Shown in pieces: positions 1-11,859 of a DNA stretch of 64,000 nucleotides. Every line of letters begins with the position of its first letter. Position 1 is the first letter of the stretch. Position numbers and translations under genes: made by a program. Origin of the DNA: Channa striata. Taxonomy: Eukaryota > Chordata > Actinopteri > Anabantiformes > Channidae. The DNA lies in contig CM065182.1 of NCBI GenBank assembly GCA_033026295.1, positions 558,001 to 622,000 on the forward strand, given 5' to 3'. The notes beneath the pieces were generated by a model. It was not told the origin of the DNA. It ran no database searches and saw nothing but the letters and a program-made list of their open reading frames with translations.

Positions 1-1815
1 AAATATGACAGTTAGAAAAAACTTCTACCCTGGAGTGACTTCACTCTTGAAACATGATTTTGTTTGTTCTGGAAAACTGATTACATTTTTGGAAAGTTTT
101 GGAAATGTCCCGTCAGGCCTGGAAATAAAAACTCCTTGGTAAATGGCTTATATAGTGCTTTACAACTCATTCACACACGCCCACAGGGACTCTTAACCTG
201 CCAGACAAAAGGAATAAATGTCATCGTGGTCACTGATCCAAGTGGAACCAGGGACAGAGCAGCTTCCTTTTCAGGTCCCGGCGAAACTTAATTTTCAGTG
301 GTTAACCCTGGAATCAAACTGCTGACCCTTCAGAAAGTGCAGCCACTCTTGTACAACTCTGGTTTGATGAGCACGAGTTCTCCCCGTGACTTGACTTCCT
401 CAGGAGCTCAGCCCTAGTTGCAAGAGAAAGGAAATAAAGCCTTTGGAACTTTCTGCATTTTTAAAAAGAGGTGAAATTTGTAACCAAACAGTTCACAGGG
501 TTCACATACTTATAGTTTTTACTGAACTACCAACAAACTACCACCGGTTGGTTGGTTTTTCATGTCCAACCTGTGCCTTGTTCGTTAGCAGAGTCAACGT
601 TGTAAAATGGTGCAGCACAAAAATGATAAGTCACATCAAAATAAGAGACTGATGGCAGCTGGAGGCTGCGGTCAATGAAGTGATACCTGATGAAGAGGAG
701 AATCGGGGGTGAGATAGAAACAGGTTTAAGTGAGAAATGGTGCGAACGATTGAGAGACTGAAAGTTGACAGAATAGGAGAAGAAGTTGGTAAAAGTTGAC
801 AGGGAAAAGTGAAAGGACACAGATAGAAGCAAGGGGCGACTGAATAGGATGTAGTGGACCCAGGAAAAGGGAAACTTTGTTGCTTTAATGGTGCCACTAA
901 ACACCCGAATAAAGCAGGAACTAGCCAGCAGCAAACACTGTTTTATTTATGCTCTCTGTGCATTAAAGCTGTCACGTAGCATCAGAGGGCCACAGGGTCG
1001 CAGGTTCAAAGCCAGCCGTGACAGCCTGTGTCTGTCCCGCCTCAGCCTTAACTGTTTACCAAAGCAGTCTGAACAAAAGCACTTAAGACAAAAGGCACTT
1101 TGTGCTGCACCAGAAATAACATGTCACATTTAGTCAGAACATGTGACCAGAAAACGAGTTCATACGATTCCACCGAAGAAGAAAAGAAGAGCAGAGTCAA
1201 AGGAGGAAGAAGGAGGTGAACCGGGGAGACAAAGCATGTCCTTTTAATGCCTTGTTTTTACTTTGTTTGTCTCCTTTACCTGCTCCAAACCTCGTCCTTT
1301 ACAAAAACCCGATAGAACCTTCAAACCCAGTCACATCATTTACTCCAGAACATCAACGTCATGTATAGAGACAAACTATACGATTGAAAGTGTCCCCCAC
1401 TCACAGGAAGTCTGGGGTGGAGACTTCCTTTACTGGATGGCTATCAGCTGGAGACAGTACTCTAGGAGACGTGATGTGGAAGAGGAGGGTGCAGGCGAGG
1501 AGTTAGGATGGATAATAGAGGGTTTGGCTGGATGAAACCTGCACAGTGAGAGCTGTCAGAATAAGAGAGCGGGCGAGATAAAGTGAAGGTTTGACTGTGG
1601 GAAACTTCTCAGGCCTCCCAGCGACAGATCAGCTTCTGCACAACTCACAGAAAACGTCAACACAGACCGAAGAGCACGATGCTCCAAGATGCAGATGCAT
1701 TTGAAACTTTTAAATGTCTGCATTCTGAAATGTAGTAACAGGATGTTCACAGCCCACTGCTTCTGTGAATGAGGATTCACAGTGCCCAGGATGGTGACCG
1801 AGCTGTTCTTCAGTT
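1..1815. other. non-coding stretch, no gene seen
   Basis: No open frame here resembles a known protein or has convincing splice context. Around 290-330 and 985-1030 there are short tRNA-like or SINE-like scraps (the first resembles the reverse of a B-box, GGAATCAAAC), too short to assign. The purine-rich run near 690-850 only produces low-complexity frames. Confidence 0.6.
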
Positions 1816-2125
1816 TTAATTCAATTCAATTCAACTTTATTTATATCGCGCCAATGTCAGCGTCACAACAACGTCATCTCAAGGCACTTTACATCATAAA
1901 GACATTTAGAGAAAACCCAACAAATCCCCCTTGAACAGCTATAGGCAACAGTGGAGAGGAAAAACTCCCTTTAAGGGAAGAAACCTCCAGCAGAACCAGG
2001 CTCAGGGTGGATGGACATCTGCCTGGACCCGTTGGGCTGATTGGAAAACATTGAGCAGGTTGGTAGGAGCTGGTAGGAGTGGTGACTGTAGGACATTAAA
2101 TGTGGGCTGAGAGGAGGAAAGTAGA
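1816..2125 (+). repeat. teleost dispersed repeat, copy A (5' part)
   Basis: It begins with the TTCAATTCAATTCAACTTTATTTATAT head, continues through ATCTCAAGGCACTTTACAT, and then AGTGGAGAGGAAAAACTCCC and GAAGAAACCTCC. The same order of blocks recurs at 25,434-26,300, and fragments occur at 34,389 and 56,769, so the family is dispersed within the window itself. From memory it is one of the commonest interspersed repeats in percomorph genomes; I do not assign a Repbase name. It carries no ORF. Confidence 0.85.
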
Positions 2126-2139
2126 TCATGATCTTTTCC

Positions 2140-2590
2140 TAACTGTGTTAAAACTGCAAAGAAACACAAACACAACACAGCTAAAGACCCAAAATGACAC
2201 TTCTTTCGTTAAAGGGAAAACAGAGAGACACAAAACAAACACATAAAAGACAAAACACCAAAAAGATACAACTTTAAAGAAACAAGACAGCCAAAAATAG
2301 ATACAAAAAGATTCAAAACAACCACTAGGACACATAGAACAACTGCACACAATGACAACAAAAGATCCAAAATGACCACAGAGGAAAACAGAAAGAGACA
2401 CAAACCAACCACACAAAGAGACAAAACCGCATCAAAAGTCAGAGAACCACGAAGGTCCAACTTCAAAGAGACACAAGAGAAACAAAGTAGATACAACACG
2501 ATTCAAAACCAGCACTAACAAACACACAATCACAACAAAACACAAAAGGACCATAAAAAGACACAACACGGCTAAAGGAAAACCAAAACA
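2140..2590 (+). repeat. degenerate A/C-rich minisatellite
   Basis: About 450 bp of imperfect reiterations of a unit like AAAGAGACACAAAA plus CCACA or TGACAACA, almost free of G and T runs. Copies have diverged and the unit length drifts. On the opposite strand it produces long hydrophobic Cys/Val/Phe-rich spurious frames. This pattern is common in fish intergenic DNA. Confidence 0.75.
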
Positions 2591-3790
2591 ACGGAGTAGT
2601 TGGGCTTTAATCTCATTTCTTGCTAATTTGCAGCAAATATCCAAGTAGATCCCTCGTAAATCTACAGCCGGGAGTAGAACGTGATGTTTGATCGTGTCCA
2701 CATGTAGGACGCAGTAGGAGACCTAATGTTAGGTGCACAGATGTGGAATGTGTTGCGGCAGTCAGGACCAAGCACACGGAAACGAACAGGTGAGTGGGGG
2801 CGATGATCCCGGATGATGATTTCCTCCCGGCAGCACTGCCTTGCTCAAAGGCTCAATGGTGCCGGTGTCGGTTCCTCTGAAATCACGGCTCACGTCAGAG
2901 TGGAGCTTCTCTCCATCTGTGTGATTCTGTGACGACGCTTGGACACTGGAAGCATGAGGACAGACTTCCTCTAGGCCTGTCGGGAAAATCAATGCTGTTT
3001 GTTGACGGTATTCCTGCTTATTGAATGTCAGATCATATGCTTCTGCTTTGTAGCGCGCTGAACGATGGAGGGACAAAGAACACGAACAAGATCACTGCAG
3101 CTTGAAGCTAAACGTACAAGTCAAGTTGCAGTGGTAAAAAAAGTGAAGCAGCTGAAGCACATCTGTTGCACGGGACTTAAGACACGACTTAAACGCCTCC
3201 GGTGTGGACACGCAGACTGTCCCTACTACAGTACTATCAGCGTCCTCACACATATGATCTGTGTATCATCTTCACTGCTGCTGTGTGACAGATTCTCGCT
3301 GTCGGCTGATCAGTAGTTTGGATGGATCTTGATGTCGTAGCTGGATCTTTGCCTTTGGGTTTATTTGAAGAACATAACCCCGCTCGGCCCGGGTCTCCAT
3401 TTCCCTGAGGTGCCTTCAGGTTGTTGTGGAGTTGATAAACAACAAAAAAAAACGTATTTAAATTCTAAAATGAAAAACGGAATGAAAATCTAAATGTGTT
3501 GATTTTGGAGGCCAAATGACAACTAAACGAAAACGAAACAAATTATGCAAAAACACTGTTTACATTTCTGTATTATAATGCCCAAAAGTCTAAACAATGC
3601 TTTTCAGCCAGGTTTTTATTTTCATGCTGTGGTTTTTGGACGAGCTTATCTGTCTTTGGAGAAGTCGGTGACCAGGAAACTGGGTGAAACATCCACGAGT
3701 GTCTCGAATGAGATTAGTCCATGATATGCAGCAACGTGTGAGAAACTGTGGTTCCAGGAAGAGCTGTGTGCTGGATCTGCAGCTAACGTG

Positions 3791-3975
3791 GCTGCTTGAC
3801 ACGTGGAATCCCAGCCCGAAATGGGGGAGGATTAAAGTCAGGCAAATCAAGAAGCAGCGCGGTAATTAAGAGGAATCAGTCAGACAAAAGAGTGTCTGCT
3901 CACAAAGAGCAAACTCTCACAACGGCAAACGCTTCCACACAAGCAAAAATAAAGCTCACAAATGAAGAGCAGTTC
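3791..3975 (+). repeat. local direct duplication, copy 1
   Basis: This block runs from GCTGCTTGACA to AATGAAGAGCA. It is largely repeated at 4,524-4,706 in the same orientation, including the shared core ATGGGGGAGGATTAAAGTCA followed by AATCAAGAAGCAGCGCGGTAAT. The two copies differ by substitutions and small indels, so the duplication is not recent. No coding function is apparent. Confidence 0.85.
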
Positions 3976-4523
3976 AACACACATCACTGAGCTCGCAGCC
4001 AGATTCCCGTTGCCGCCCGGCCTTGTTTTTAGTCTTTGTGCTGAGCTAATCAGCTGCTGGCTGTAGCTTCATGTTCACCATCCAGACACGGTGACAGACG
4101 TATCAATTAGGAAGTGATGATGCATGTTTCTCTGTGTGACGGAAAAACCCTAAAGCAGGCGCAATCACTTGTTTTCAAGTCAGTGCCAAAAGCAGCGTCT
4201 ACCACCTTCCTGTGGCGATTTGGTACCAAACGCAATCAGACTGAACAGCTAAAGACAGTCATTCTGCTCTTGGGGCTCAGCACAGCCCACCCTCCACAAA
4301 ATGAGTTTAGAAACCCAGCACGAGGCTGTTTCTCAAATACACGGGAACTCGTCACAGCGTGGCGGCACCTGGAAATTGGGCTCGTGGCAGGGGTGCGGCG
4401 CTTGCCTCCAGTGTTCAGCGTGGATATGGGGCTGATCATTAGGACATCAAATTGGATTGCAGAAGAAGAAAAGCTGGAAGAAATTCACAACTGAGGCTTT
4501 GACTGCACTTTGTACAAAAAGCT

Positions 4524-4706
4524 GCTGCTTGACAGATTGAATTATAGCCCCAAATGGGGGAGGATTAAAGTCATGCAAATCAAGAAGCAGCGCGGTAATG
4601 AAGGAGAAACTGTCAGACAAAAGATTCTTTGCTCACAAAGAGCTAACTCTCACACTGTCAAACGCTCCAAAGATGAAAAATACAGCTCACAAATGAAGAG
4701 CAAATT
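4524..4706 (+). repeat. local direct duplication, copy 2
   Basis: Second copy of the block at 3,791-3,975, about 735 bp downstream in the same orientation. It contains a perfect octamer, ATGCAAAT, near 4,573, where copy 1 reads AGGCAAAT. Whether this has regulatory meaning cannot be told from sequence. Confidence 0.85.
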
Positions 4707-7511
4707 CTGCTAAAGAAGGAACGTTAAGGGCTTAAACCCTCAAGATCCAATGTGATCCCGAGAAATGATGCAAAACATCGTGTTCAGATCTTTTCGAGCT
4801 GTGCACCAGCAGCACCGCTGAGACCAGGAGAGCAGGTCGGGGTCGGGGAGGCAGGTTGTTGAGATCCTGTGGGCGTGTGCGTCAGGGACTCGAACGAACG
4901 GAGCGATCGTTAACCAATGAACATTTTAAAAACGTCCACCTAAAGTTCGACAGACATTTTAATTTACACAAAGTTTAAATAAGTCTCGTATTAAATCTGG
5001 GATTTTTAAAAGTCAGGCTGTTGTGGATCAGTTCGTCCTTTCTCTCCCCCAGTGATGTCACAGAGACAGAAAGATCAAAGACTCCTCCAGGTGATGTCGG
5101 CTGGGGTCGTTTTTTAGCTCGAAGGAGAGAAATATTTGAATGTACTCATTTATATGTTATATATGTTCGAATGTGCATTTAGACCTAAACTAAAGCCAAA
5201 AGGAGCAAGATGGAAATTGGTGCAGTCGTGATAAGAGTTTGCTCTGATGCCATGTGTTGATAGATAAATCCCGCTCCACATTAAATCGGATTTAATAACA
5301 GGACGTTTCCCTTAGCAGCTGACTGTGTGCGCAGCGTGTTATTAAAAACACAAACACAGTTTTAGGACACGTTCCCAGTCCCAGTGAGACCCCCTGTGAA
5401 AATGCGTGTGAACCATATGGTTGTCCGACCCCAGCCCCACAGCACAGAGGGCATCTGTTTACACGGTCCACGTGGTTCTGGTTTCTAGCAGCTGGGACTG
5501 ATTCAGGGCTGAACAGTACAGCGCGTTTAAAAGTTTGAAAGTGAAAAAAGACAGGCCAGAGACACACAGGGAATATTTCAGATGAGCAGGTGTGGGTTCA
5601 CTTCAATCCATCTGTCACCAAGGTCGTGCAGAGAAGGAGCCACGTGTTGGCAAAATAACACAAAGTGGAAAAGGAAGAAGGTGATTCTGAGGCTGATGGT
5701 GCAGATTAAAACCTGCAGTGCTGCTTCTTCACACTGTGAAGACACTAATGAGTCCAGGGAGAAAGTTCAGGAAGAAGCTATTGGTTCAGCTCTGAGCTGG
5801 TAATAGGACAATTTGGAGACAGCGGGACACTTTGTCCATGTGCCTGTGTATGAAAGTACTTTCTGATTAGTACTGAGTCATCCAATCACCACCCAACGCA
5901 GGAGAGGAACTGGAAGGTTGGAACTGGAAGGTTGGAGTGCCACTGCTCTGGGTTGATGTTTGTATCTGAACATCTGTCTGTCTGCTGGCCAGCAGATTTT
6001 CCCTCTACAACATCACAAAGAACAGACTTTGACCAAAAACGTCGGTCAAAGGACTAAATGTGAAAGTAGAACAGGAATATTTAGAATTCTGCCCCTGTGC
6101 CGTCGTCACCAGTGTTTGAGCTGAGACAGTTCACACAAAACCGCCACAAAGAGACAAACCTCAAACCCAAGGAGACGTGGTGGACGTCGGAGGTGCCTCT
6201 GTGTGTGGGAGGAGCAGCTTTGTCCTGTATTATCACATTAATCCTTTTTATATATTATATAATATAGAGTATATGTTTATATTCTATTGAAGACACTATA
6301 TCATATTTTTTTGTATTTTCCTTAACTCACCTTTTTCTTTTAAATTCTACCTTGGAATTCATGCTCACAGGCAAACCCAGCGTTTCAGTACATGTCACAC
6401 TGTGAATGTGGCTACGAAGGATCTAAACAGTTCAAGCTTCCAGAACCTGACCTTCAGCATGCACTGGACCAGTGTGCAGCCGAAGGGGGAAGCAGCCGGG
6501 ATGAGATTCATCATCTCTGAATGAGTGACTGAGGGTTAGCGTCGACCTTTCAGCGGGTGGGTCTTTTATAAACAGTTATAGTCCATAAAGGCTTGAGCAG
6601 GACATAAAGATGAAAAATATTAAGAGTTCAAATGTCAACCTGCTGATGTAAAGTCAGGGAAATCCCTCTAACCATGAATGTATTTATACCCCAACAATCC
6701 ATCCACCTGGACCACAGTGTCTGAGCATCCACACAGCCACGATTACCTGATGACTTTTATTTTTCTTGGAAGGTTTTTGTCTAAATGTGCGTCAAAAGTG
6801 ACAAAAACGACCCTAAAGACGGAACCACTGACATGTGCTGAGGACTCCACTGACTGACCCTCTGCTTCAAAGGTGAATCACATGCCAAAAACAGGAATCA
6901 AAATGTCAAGATTGACACATGAAAATGTTAAAGCCATGAAAGAACGGGAGACAGGGAGGGGTCTATGCTGCATTCAAGTCAAGTGGGAGTTCTAACCGCT
7001 GCAGACGAGAGTCTTCGTGTGTTTGAACACAAAGGTGGGACATATGAGGTTCCCACACTGACTGAGGACATGGGGTTCCTGAATCATTGTTCACCGTAGA
7101 CACACCTGGACACACCGTGGACACTCTGTGGAGACACCGTGGACACATTGACAGAATAAATGCAGTCAATGAACTGTTTGTCTTGCTGTGGGTTAAAAAC
7201 CACTAGTTGTGTTTTTTCTCGGCCGCACAACATTGTGATATTATGAGCTGAAAGTGCTGATCTGTGAACATCGCAGCAGCTCCGCCCTGAGTCGGTCATT
7301 ACAGCCTCAGCTGCTCTAATAACTGGAGCCTGCTGGGGGTAACTCTGCACATTCAGTGGCAGCCTTCCGACATTAATGATGATGAGAAGCTCCTGAGGGG
7401 TCGGTCTGGTTCTTTACAGGACCATCCTGTTGTTTCTTCCAGATTCCAACGCGGAAGTCAAAAACTCACATGTTTCAGCTGATTCCTCTGGTGCAGTGTA
7501 TCTGTAGCAAA

Positions 7512-7760
7512 CATCCTTTATTCGTCACCGAGCACATACAAGTTACAGTGAAGTTTGTCCTCTGCATTTAACCCGTCCCTCTGGGGGGAGCAGTGAGCTG
7601 CCACGGGCACCCGGGGAGCTGACGTTGGGTGGGCTCAGGGACACACCTGGTGGGGGGGCTGGGGATTGCAGGTGGGCTGGGATCCCACACCAGAATTTCA
7701 TCCCACATTGTCTGTTCTGCCTCCAGCGGCCGCAACCTTAATCCCATATTGTCCGTCTTA
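7512..7760 (+). repeat. teleost dispersed repeat (SINE-like)
   Basis: The blocks CTTTATTCGTCACC, GTTTGTCCTCTGCATTTAACCC, GGGGAGCAGTGAGCTGCC and CACCCGGGGAGCTG occur in the order I recall for a widespread fish interspersed element that often precedes a 'clean' flank. The right-hand boundary is uncertain. No ORF is present. Confidence 0.65.
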
Positions 7761-10555
7761 CACACAGAGAACCTCCCCCCTGCAGGGAGGCAGGTGCCTG
7801 AGCACTAAAACGGAGCCCAAATGGCAGCACATTGGACAACCGTCACAAACGTGGGATTAAACCTGCGCCGGGACACAGAATAGTCAGGCTCAACATCAGC
7901 ACGGGTCCTCGCATCACATATGTCGTCAACTCTGTTGACCATCCATCCACGTTTCTGTCCACCCTCACTACTGTCACAGGTCCGTGTGGACAAAGCCCAG
8001 TCTTAGTTGCTCCAGTGCAGATCCACACTGGAGCAGGTCTGATCCACATCATGCAGGTCTTCTCTGCTCACCTGTCAGCTGTTTGGCCCCGTTCTTGAAG
8101 CTGCGCTCGGGTTCATATTTACTGTGCCGATGTGATACGGACGTGGAGCTTCACTGTTCCGGGTTTTGTCTGCTGGGAAAACCTGACACACACTTGGCAT
8201 CAGGACATCACACCTGAACTCCAGGTGTGTGTGTGTGTGTCTTAGCTCCTCGCTCTGACATTCTGTTTCATGTGGGCTCATTAACCTGCTTCAAACTGGC
8301 TGTTTATCGACACCTTCTGCTGCCGTCCTCCTCCACGCTGCCTCTGCTCCTCTTTCCTTCTTTGTTCCCGGAGGTTTGTGTTTCATCCTCCCATCTGTCT
8401 GCCTTGTCTTTTTGTGTTTGGACTGTCTTAATTCAGTGGAAAATAAAAAACAACTCCTCGCACGTTAAACTTCTGTCTCCTCCCTCTCTCTTCTTCTTTA
8501 GTCTTCTGTCTGACACTCTGTCTTCTTTTCCCCCGATCGTCCCAGCTGTCTCTCTCCGCTCTCTGCTCTCCTCCTTCGTCATTTTCGTGAATCACGGAGC
8601 TGCGATTGTGGCAGGAGGCCATTAGTCAACCATGGATGTGTTTATCAGCCCCATAATTGGCAGAGAGACAAACAAGGGACGTCTGAGCCTGTTGGAAGCG
8701 GAAACGTTTCCTCAGCCTGAGCCACAGGATTAAAACAACGTTAAAACGAAGTTCAGTGTGGACACAACAACCACAAATACTGGAGTGGAACCATCCACGG
8801 TGACTCACCAATGCCCTAAATGTCCAACGTTATCTACAGACACTGACACTAAACTGTGTCTGTGATTCCAGGTGGAGAGAAAGACGTTTAACTTGTTTCA
8901 TGTGGAACTGGTTAAAACACAGTTTAAAATGTTTCATGAACCAGGATCCAGCTGATCTTCATCATCGCCACTGTCTCACCACAGCAGAAATATTCTCTTT
9001 CATCCACTTGATTGTCCAAACAGTGAACACTCACATTAGTCGGTGACTGAAAGCTTGTTGAGACACGTTCCCAGCTGCAGCCTGACGCCAATGTAAACGC
9101 GTCAGATGCTTTTTAGTTGGTCGTCTGTTGCGAGTGTAGACGTTTGTCCACAAACTAGCTTTTGATGCCTGTAGTTAATGTTCCGTTAGTGTGACAACAG
9201 TTTACAAACAACATGCGTCATTTAGAGTGTTCGCCGGTGTGAACGTGTCTCCGGAGTGGACACGAGTGTCTCCGCAGATGAGACAAAGCGTCCAGCAGAG
9301 TTAAAGCAGCTCTTCCCTCTCACTTGATTTGAACACACTAAGTCTGGAAACAGAAGGAAAACAGTTGGTTAGCCAGTGACTGCTCTCGGCCAAGATATAG
9401 TCTGTCACGACTCCGGTCTCAGTCCCGTTTATTTTGGACATGTTGCCCGTTTCCTGCCACTCTCCATCTGCCCACCAGATGTCCTCCCAGTCACCAGAGC
9501 GCCCTCGCCCACCTGCACACCTGTTCCCATCCCGCTCGTCAGCTGCCCCGTGTTCGGCTGTGGACGTTTGTCTCCCTTTCTACCGAAGACACAGACTTTT
9601 GCGTCTTTACCAGTAGAAGTCATCAGTGCTGCTACTAGTGACCTTCAAACGTAAAGTCGCTAACACCACGATGTGGGAGGGGCCACAGGATTCAGCTGAG
9701 CTAAACTTTCAATGCAAACGAATAAAAATGGCAGAATTTGACCACGTGTCTTGTACCACTGTAGAGAGAGAAAACATTTCGGGTGCTGGATCAGAGAGTG
9801 TGAGGATGATCAACTAATGCAGCTGACTCCAGATCAGATGTCTGCATGTTCACATCAAGCCAGGATCAGTGTGTTCTTCTGTGACGAGGATTCACATGGC
9901 AAACAATGACACACTGGGACAATCAGAGACAGAAGGACAAAGGGTCACAGCCACGTGCTGCTTTGCCTCCTTATTTCATCCGAAACCATCTTTGAGTGTG
10001 GCTTGATTTAGAACAGTAAAACCTTCACCTCCTGCCAGTGTGGGGGACCCTGACTGTCAGACACCGTGGACGGCAAGACGAGGCCGATGTTTGAACCGGG
10101 GACAGCAGATTGTTTTGTTGTCACCCTGATTAAAGAACCGCGCTTCGGTTAAAATAGATCCAGACGCTTTATATTAGGAGGTGACAAACTGTGAAGCAAG
10201 CGCGAGTTTGTGACGTGTGTGCACAGAGAGGAGAGGCAGCTGTGTGTGCGGTTCAGGCTTCATGAAAACTGAGCAGTCGGCAGAATAATCAGCTGATAAT
10301 CACACTATATGCCACACAGACACACACGCTCACTGCCAGCGAGTCCAGCGAATGACAAAGATTCAGTCACGCACACTGTGTCTCTGTCTTTCTGAGGACA
10401 TTTGTTTCCTGGACACAGTGCATCCCCTAGAGTTCAGGTGAGTAACTTTACCAGTCACCTGAGACACGGACGCTGCACGGTTTACCCTTTGTCCCGGTCT
10501 CATGCCTGGATGAATGGGGACAACTGCATCACGAAGAATCTGTGCCAAATCAAAT
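7761..10555. other. non-coding stretch, no gene seen
   Basis: It contains a (GT)8 microsatellite at 8,225-8,240 and a pyrimidine-rich run around 8,300-8,560 that generates Ser/Leu-rich spurious frames. No promoter, splice pattern or family similarity supports a gene. Confidence 0.6.
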
Positions 10556-10870
10556 ACGCAGATCGTTGCTCAGCGATCTGTGATAGAAGGGAATCTGCAA
10601 GAATGAAAGGGAAGATTTACAAGACGGTAATGAGACCAGCCATGTTGGACGGCCTGGAGAGGATGACAGGAGGTGGAGCTGAAGGAGAGCTGAAGACGCT
10701 CTGATTTTCACGGGGAGTGACAAAGGTGGGCAAGAATAGGAACGAGTGTATCAGAGGGACAGCACAAGGAGAATGGCTTGATGACATCAATGTGGGGCAT
10801 ATCAGGACAAGAACGTTAAGGTTTTCCAGGAGGAGAAGAGGACGAGGTTCGTGGACTTAGTGGAAGAGGG
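10556..10870 (+). mobile_element. LINE (non-LTR retrotransposon) remnant, C-terminal RT-end
   Basis: Translated in shifting frames, this stretch reads like the C-terminal part of a fish LINE polyprotein. The pieces include GKIYKTVMRPAM, GLER, EGELKTL, a broken RGVTKVGKNRNECIRGTAQ, and a basic RRRRGRGSW near 10,830-10,850. These correspond to the familiar 'KIYKTVVRPAMLYG...RNEYIRGTA...GRRKRGRP' order. An in-frame stop follows LKTL, and the next segment is frame-shifted and condensed, so it is inactive. Confidence 0.7.
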
Positions 10871-11440
10871 TCACTGTCAGCCCTGACGTGAGTGTTAAAA
10901 ACCTGAAATTCTGCTAAAACCGAAGGTGGTTTAGCTGTTGGTCAGTCGCGGTCAGAGAAAAGAACCTGACACCTGACGATGGACCACGTGAGACACACAC
11001 AAATGGACAACCGTTCACACTCGCATGTCTTTGAACTGTGGGAGAGAACTCACACAAGCACAGGGGGACGTGTAACGTCCACACATAATGTGACTTTCTA
11101 TCTGCGTGGCTGCAGGTCGAACCACTCCGCCACCACGTCCCCGTAAGCGTGTTTCTAAAATCAAGACTATCACCTCGTGCCACCAAATGTCCAAGGTTTG
11201 CTGTTCCCCACCTGCCGTCTCCACAGGAAGTGCTTTGTTCTGAAAGTTATGAAGTTGTCTTCAGGTGTTTTGGCACATTTTCCTGTAAACGGTGTCTGAC
11301 AGCAGCGGCTGTATCTCTGTCCAACAACACACAACATCATTACTGCTTCATACCACATCACTAATGTACTTGCTTCCTGTTTGCGAGTCAGACTCAGCTC
11401 CCTGCTGAGTGTGCGGAGCTGCCAACAACTTAGTTTGTCT

Positions 11441-11464
11441 CACACACACACACACACACACACA
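11441..11464 (+). repeat. (CA)12 microsatellite
   Basis: Uninterrupted CA dinucleotide run following TTTGTCT. Confidence 0.95.
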
Positions 11465-11814
11465 GCACAGATTCTTTACTACAACAAAGACAAAAAGACA
11501 GAAGTCGATGGGAACCGAGCTTCTCCCGCTCATTTGTTCCCTTCAATACTTTCTTTATTTGTAATTTTCACTTCCAGCAGCTGCTCCGGTGGTTTCACTG
11601 TGTTCACGATGAAGTGACACCTGGTCAGCTCGGTATCTTGGGAGAATGTGATGCACCGTCTAAGCATTTTTCTCCATAAGGCTTCAGGCATGTTCATGAA
11701 TACATGGAAGGATTTAGAAGTAACACACACACAAATGTTGGGCGCATGTTTTCAGGCACTGTGCTCTGGTTTCTGTGTCCCAGCAGTGCAACCTCCAAAT
11801 CCTCTTTACTGTCA

Positions 11815-11816
<2 letters not shown>

Positions 11817-11854
<38 letters not shown>
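11817..11854 (+). repeat. (CA)19 microsatellite
   Basis: Uninterrupted CA/AC run of 38 bp. It makes poly-His/Thr frames on this strand and poly-Cys/Val frames on the other, which are not genes. Confidence 0.95.

Positions 11855-11859
<5 letters not shown>

Larger units (their letters stand above)
2591..7511. other. non-coding stretch with one local duplication
   Basis: No recognisable gene. It contains the duplicated block listed separately (3,791-3,975 and 4,524-4,706), a very AT-rich patch around 6,230-6,310, a 14-bp unit repeated twice near 5,908-5,937 (GAACTGGAAGGTTG), and a short tandem array built on ACACCGTGGAC at 7,090-7,146. None of the short frames has matching splice signals or family similarity that I can see. 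Confidence 0.6.
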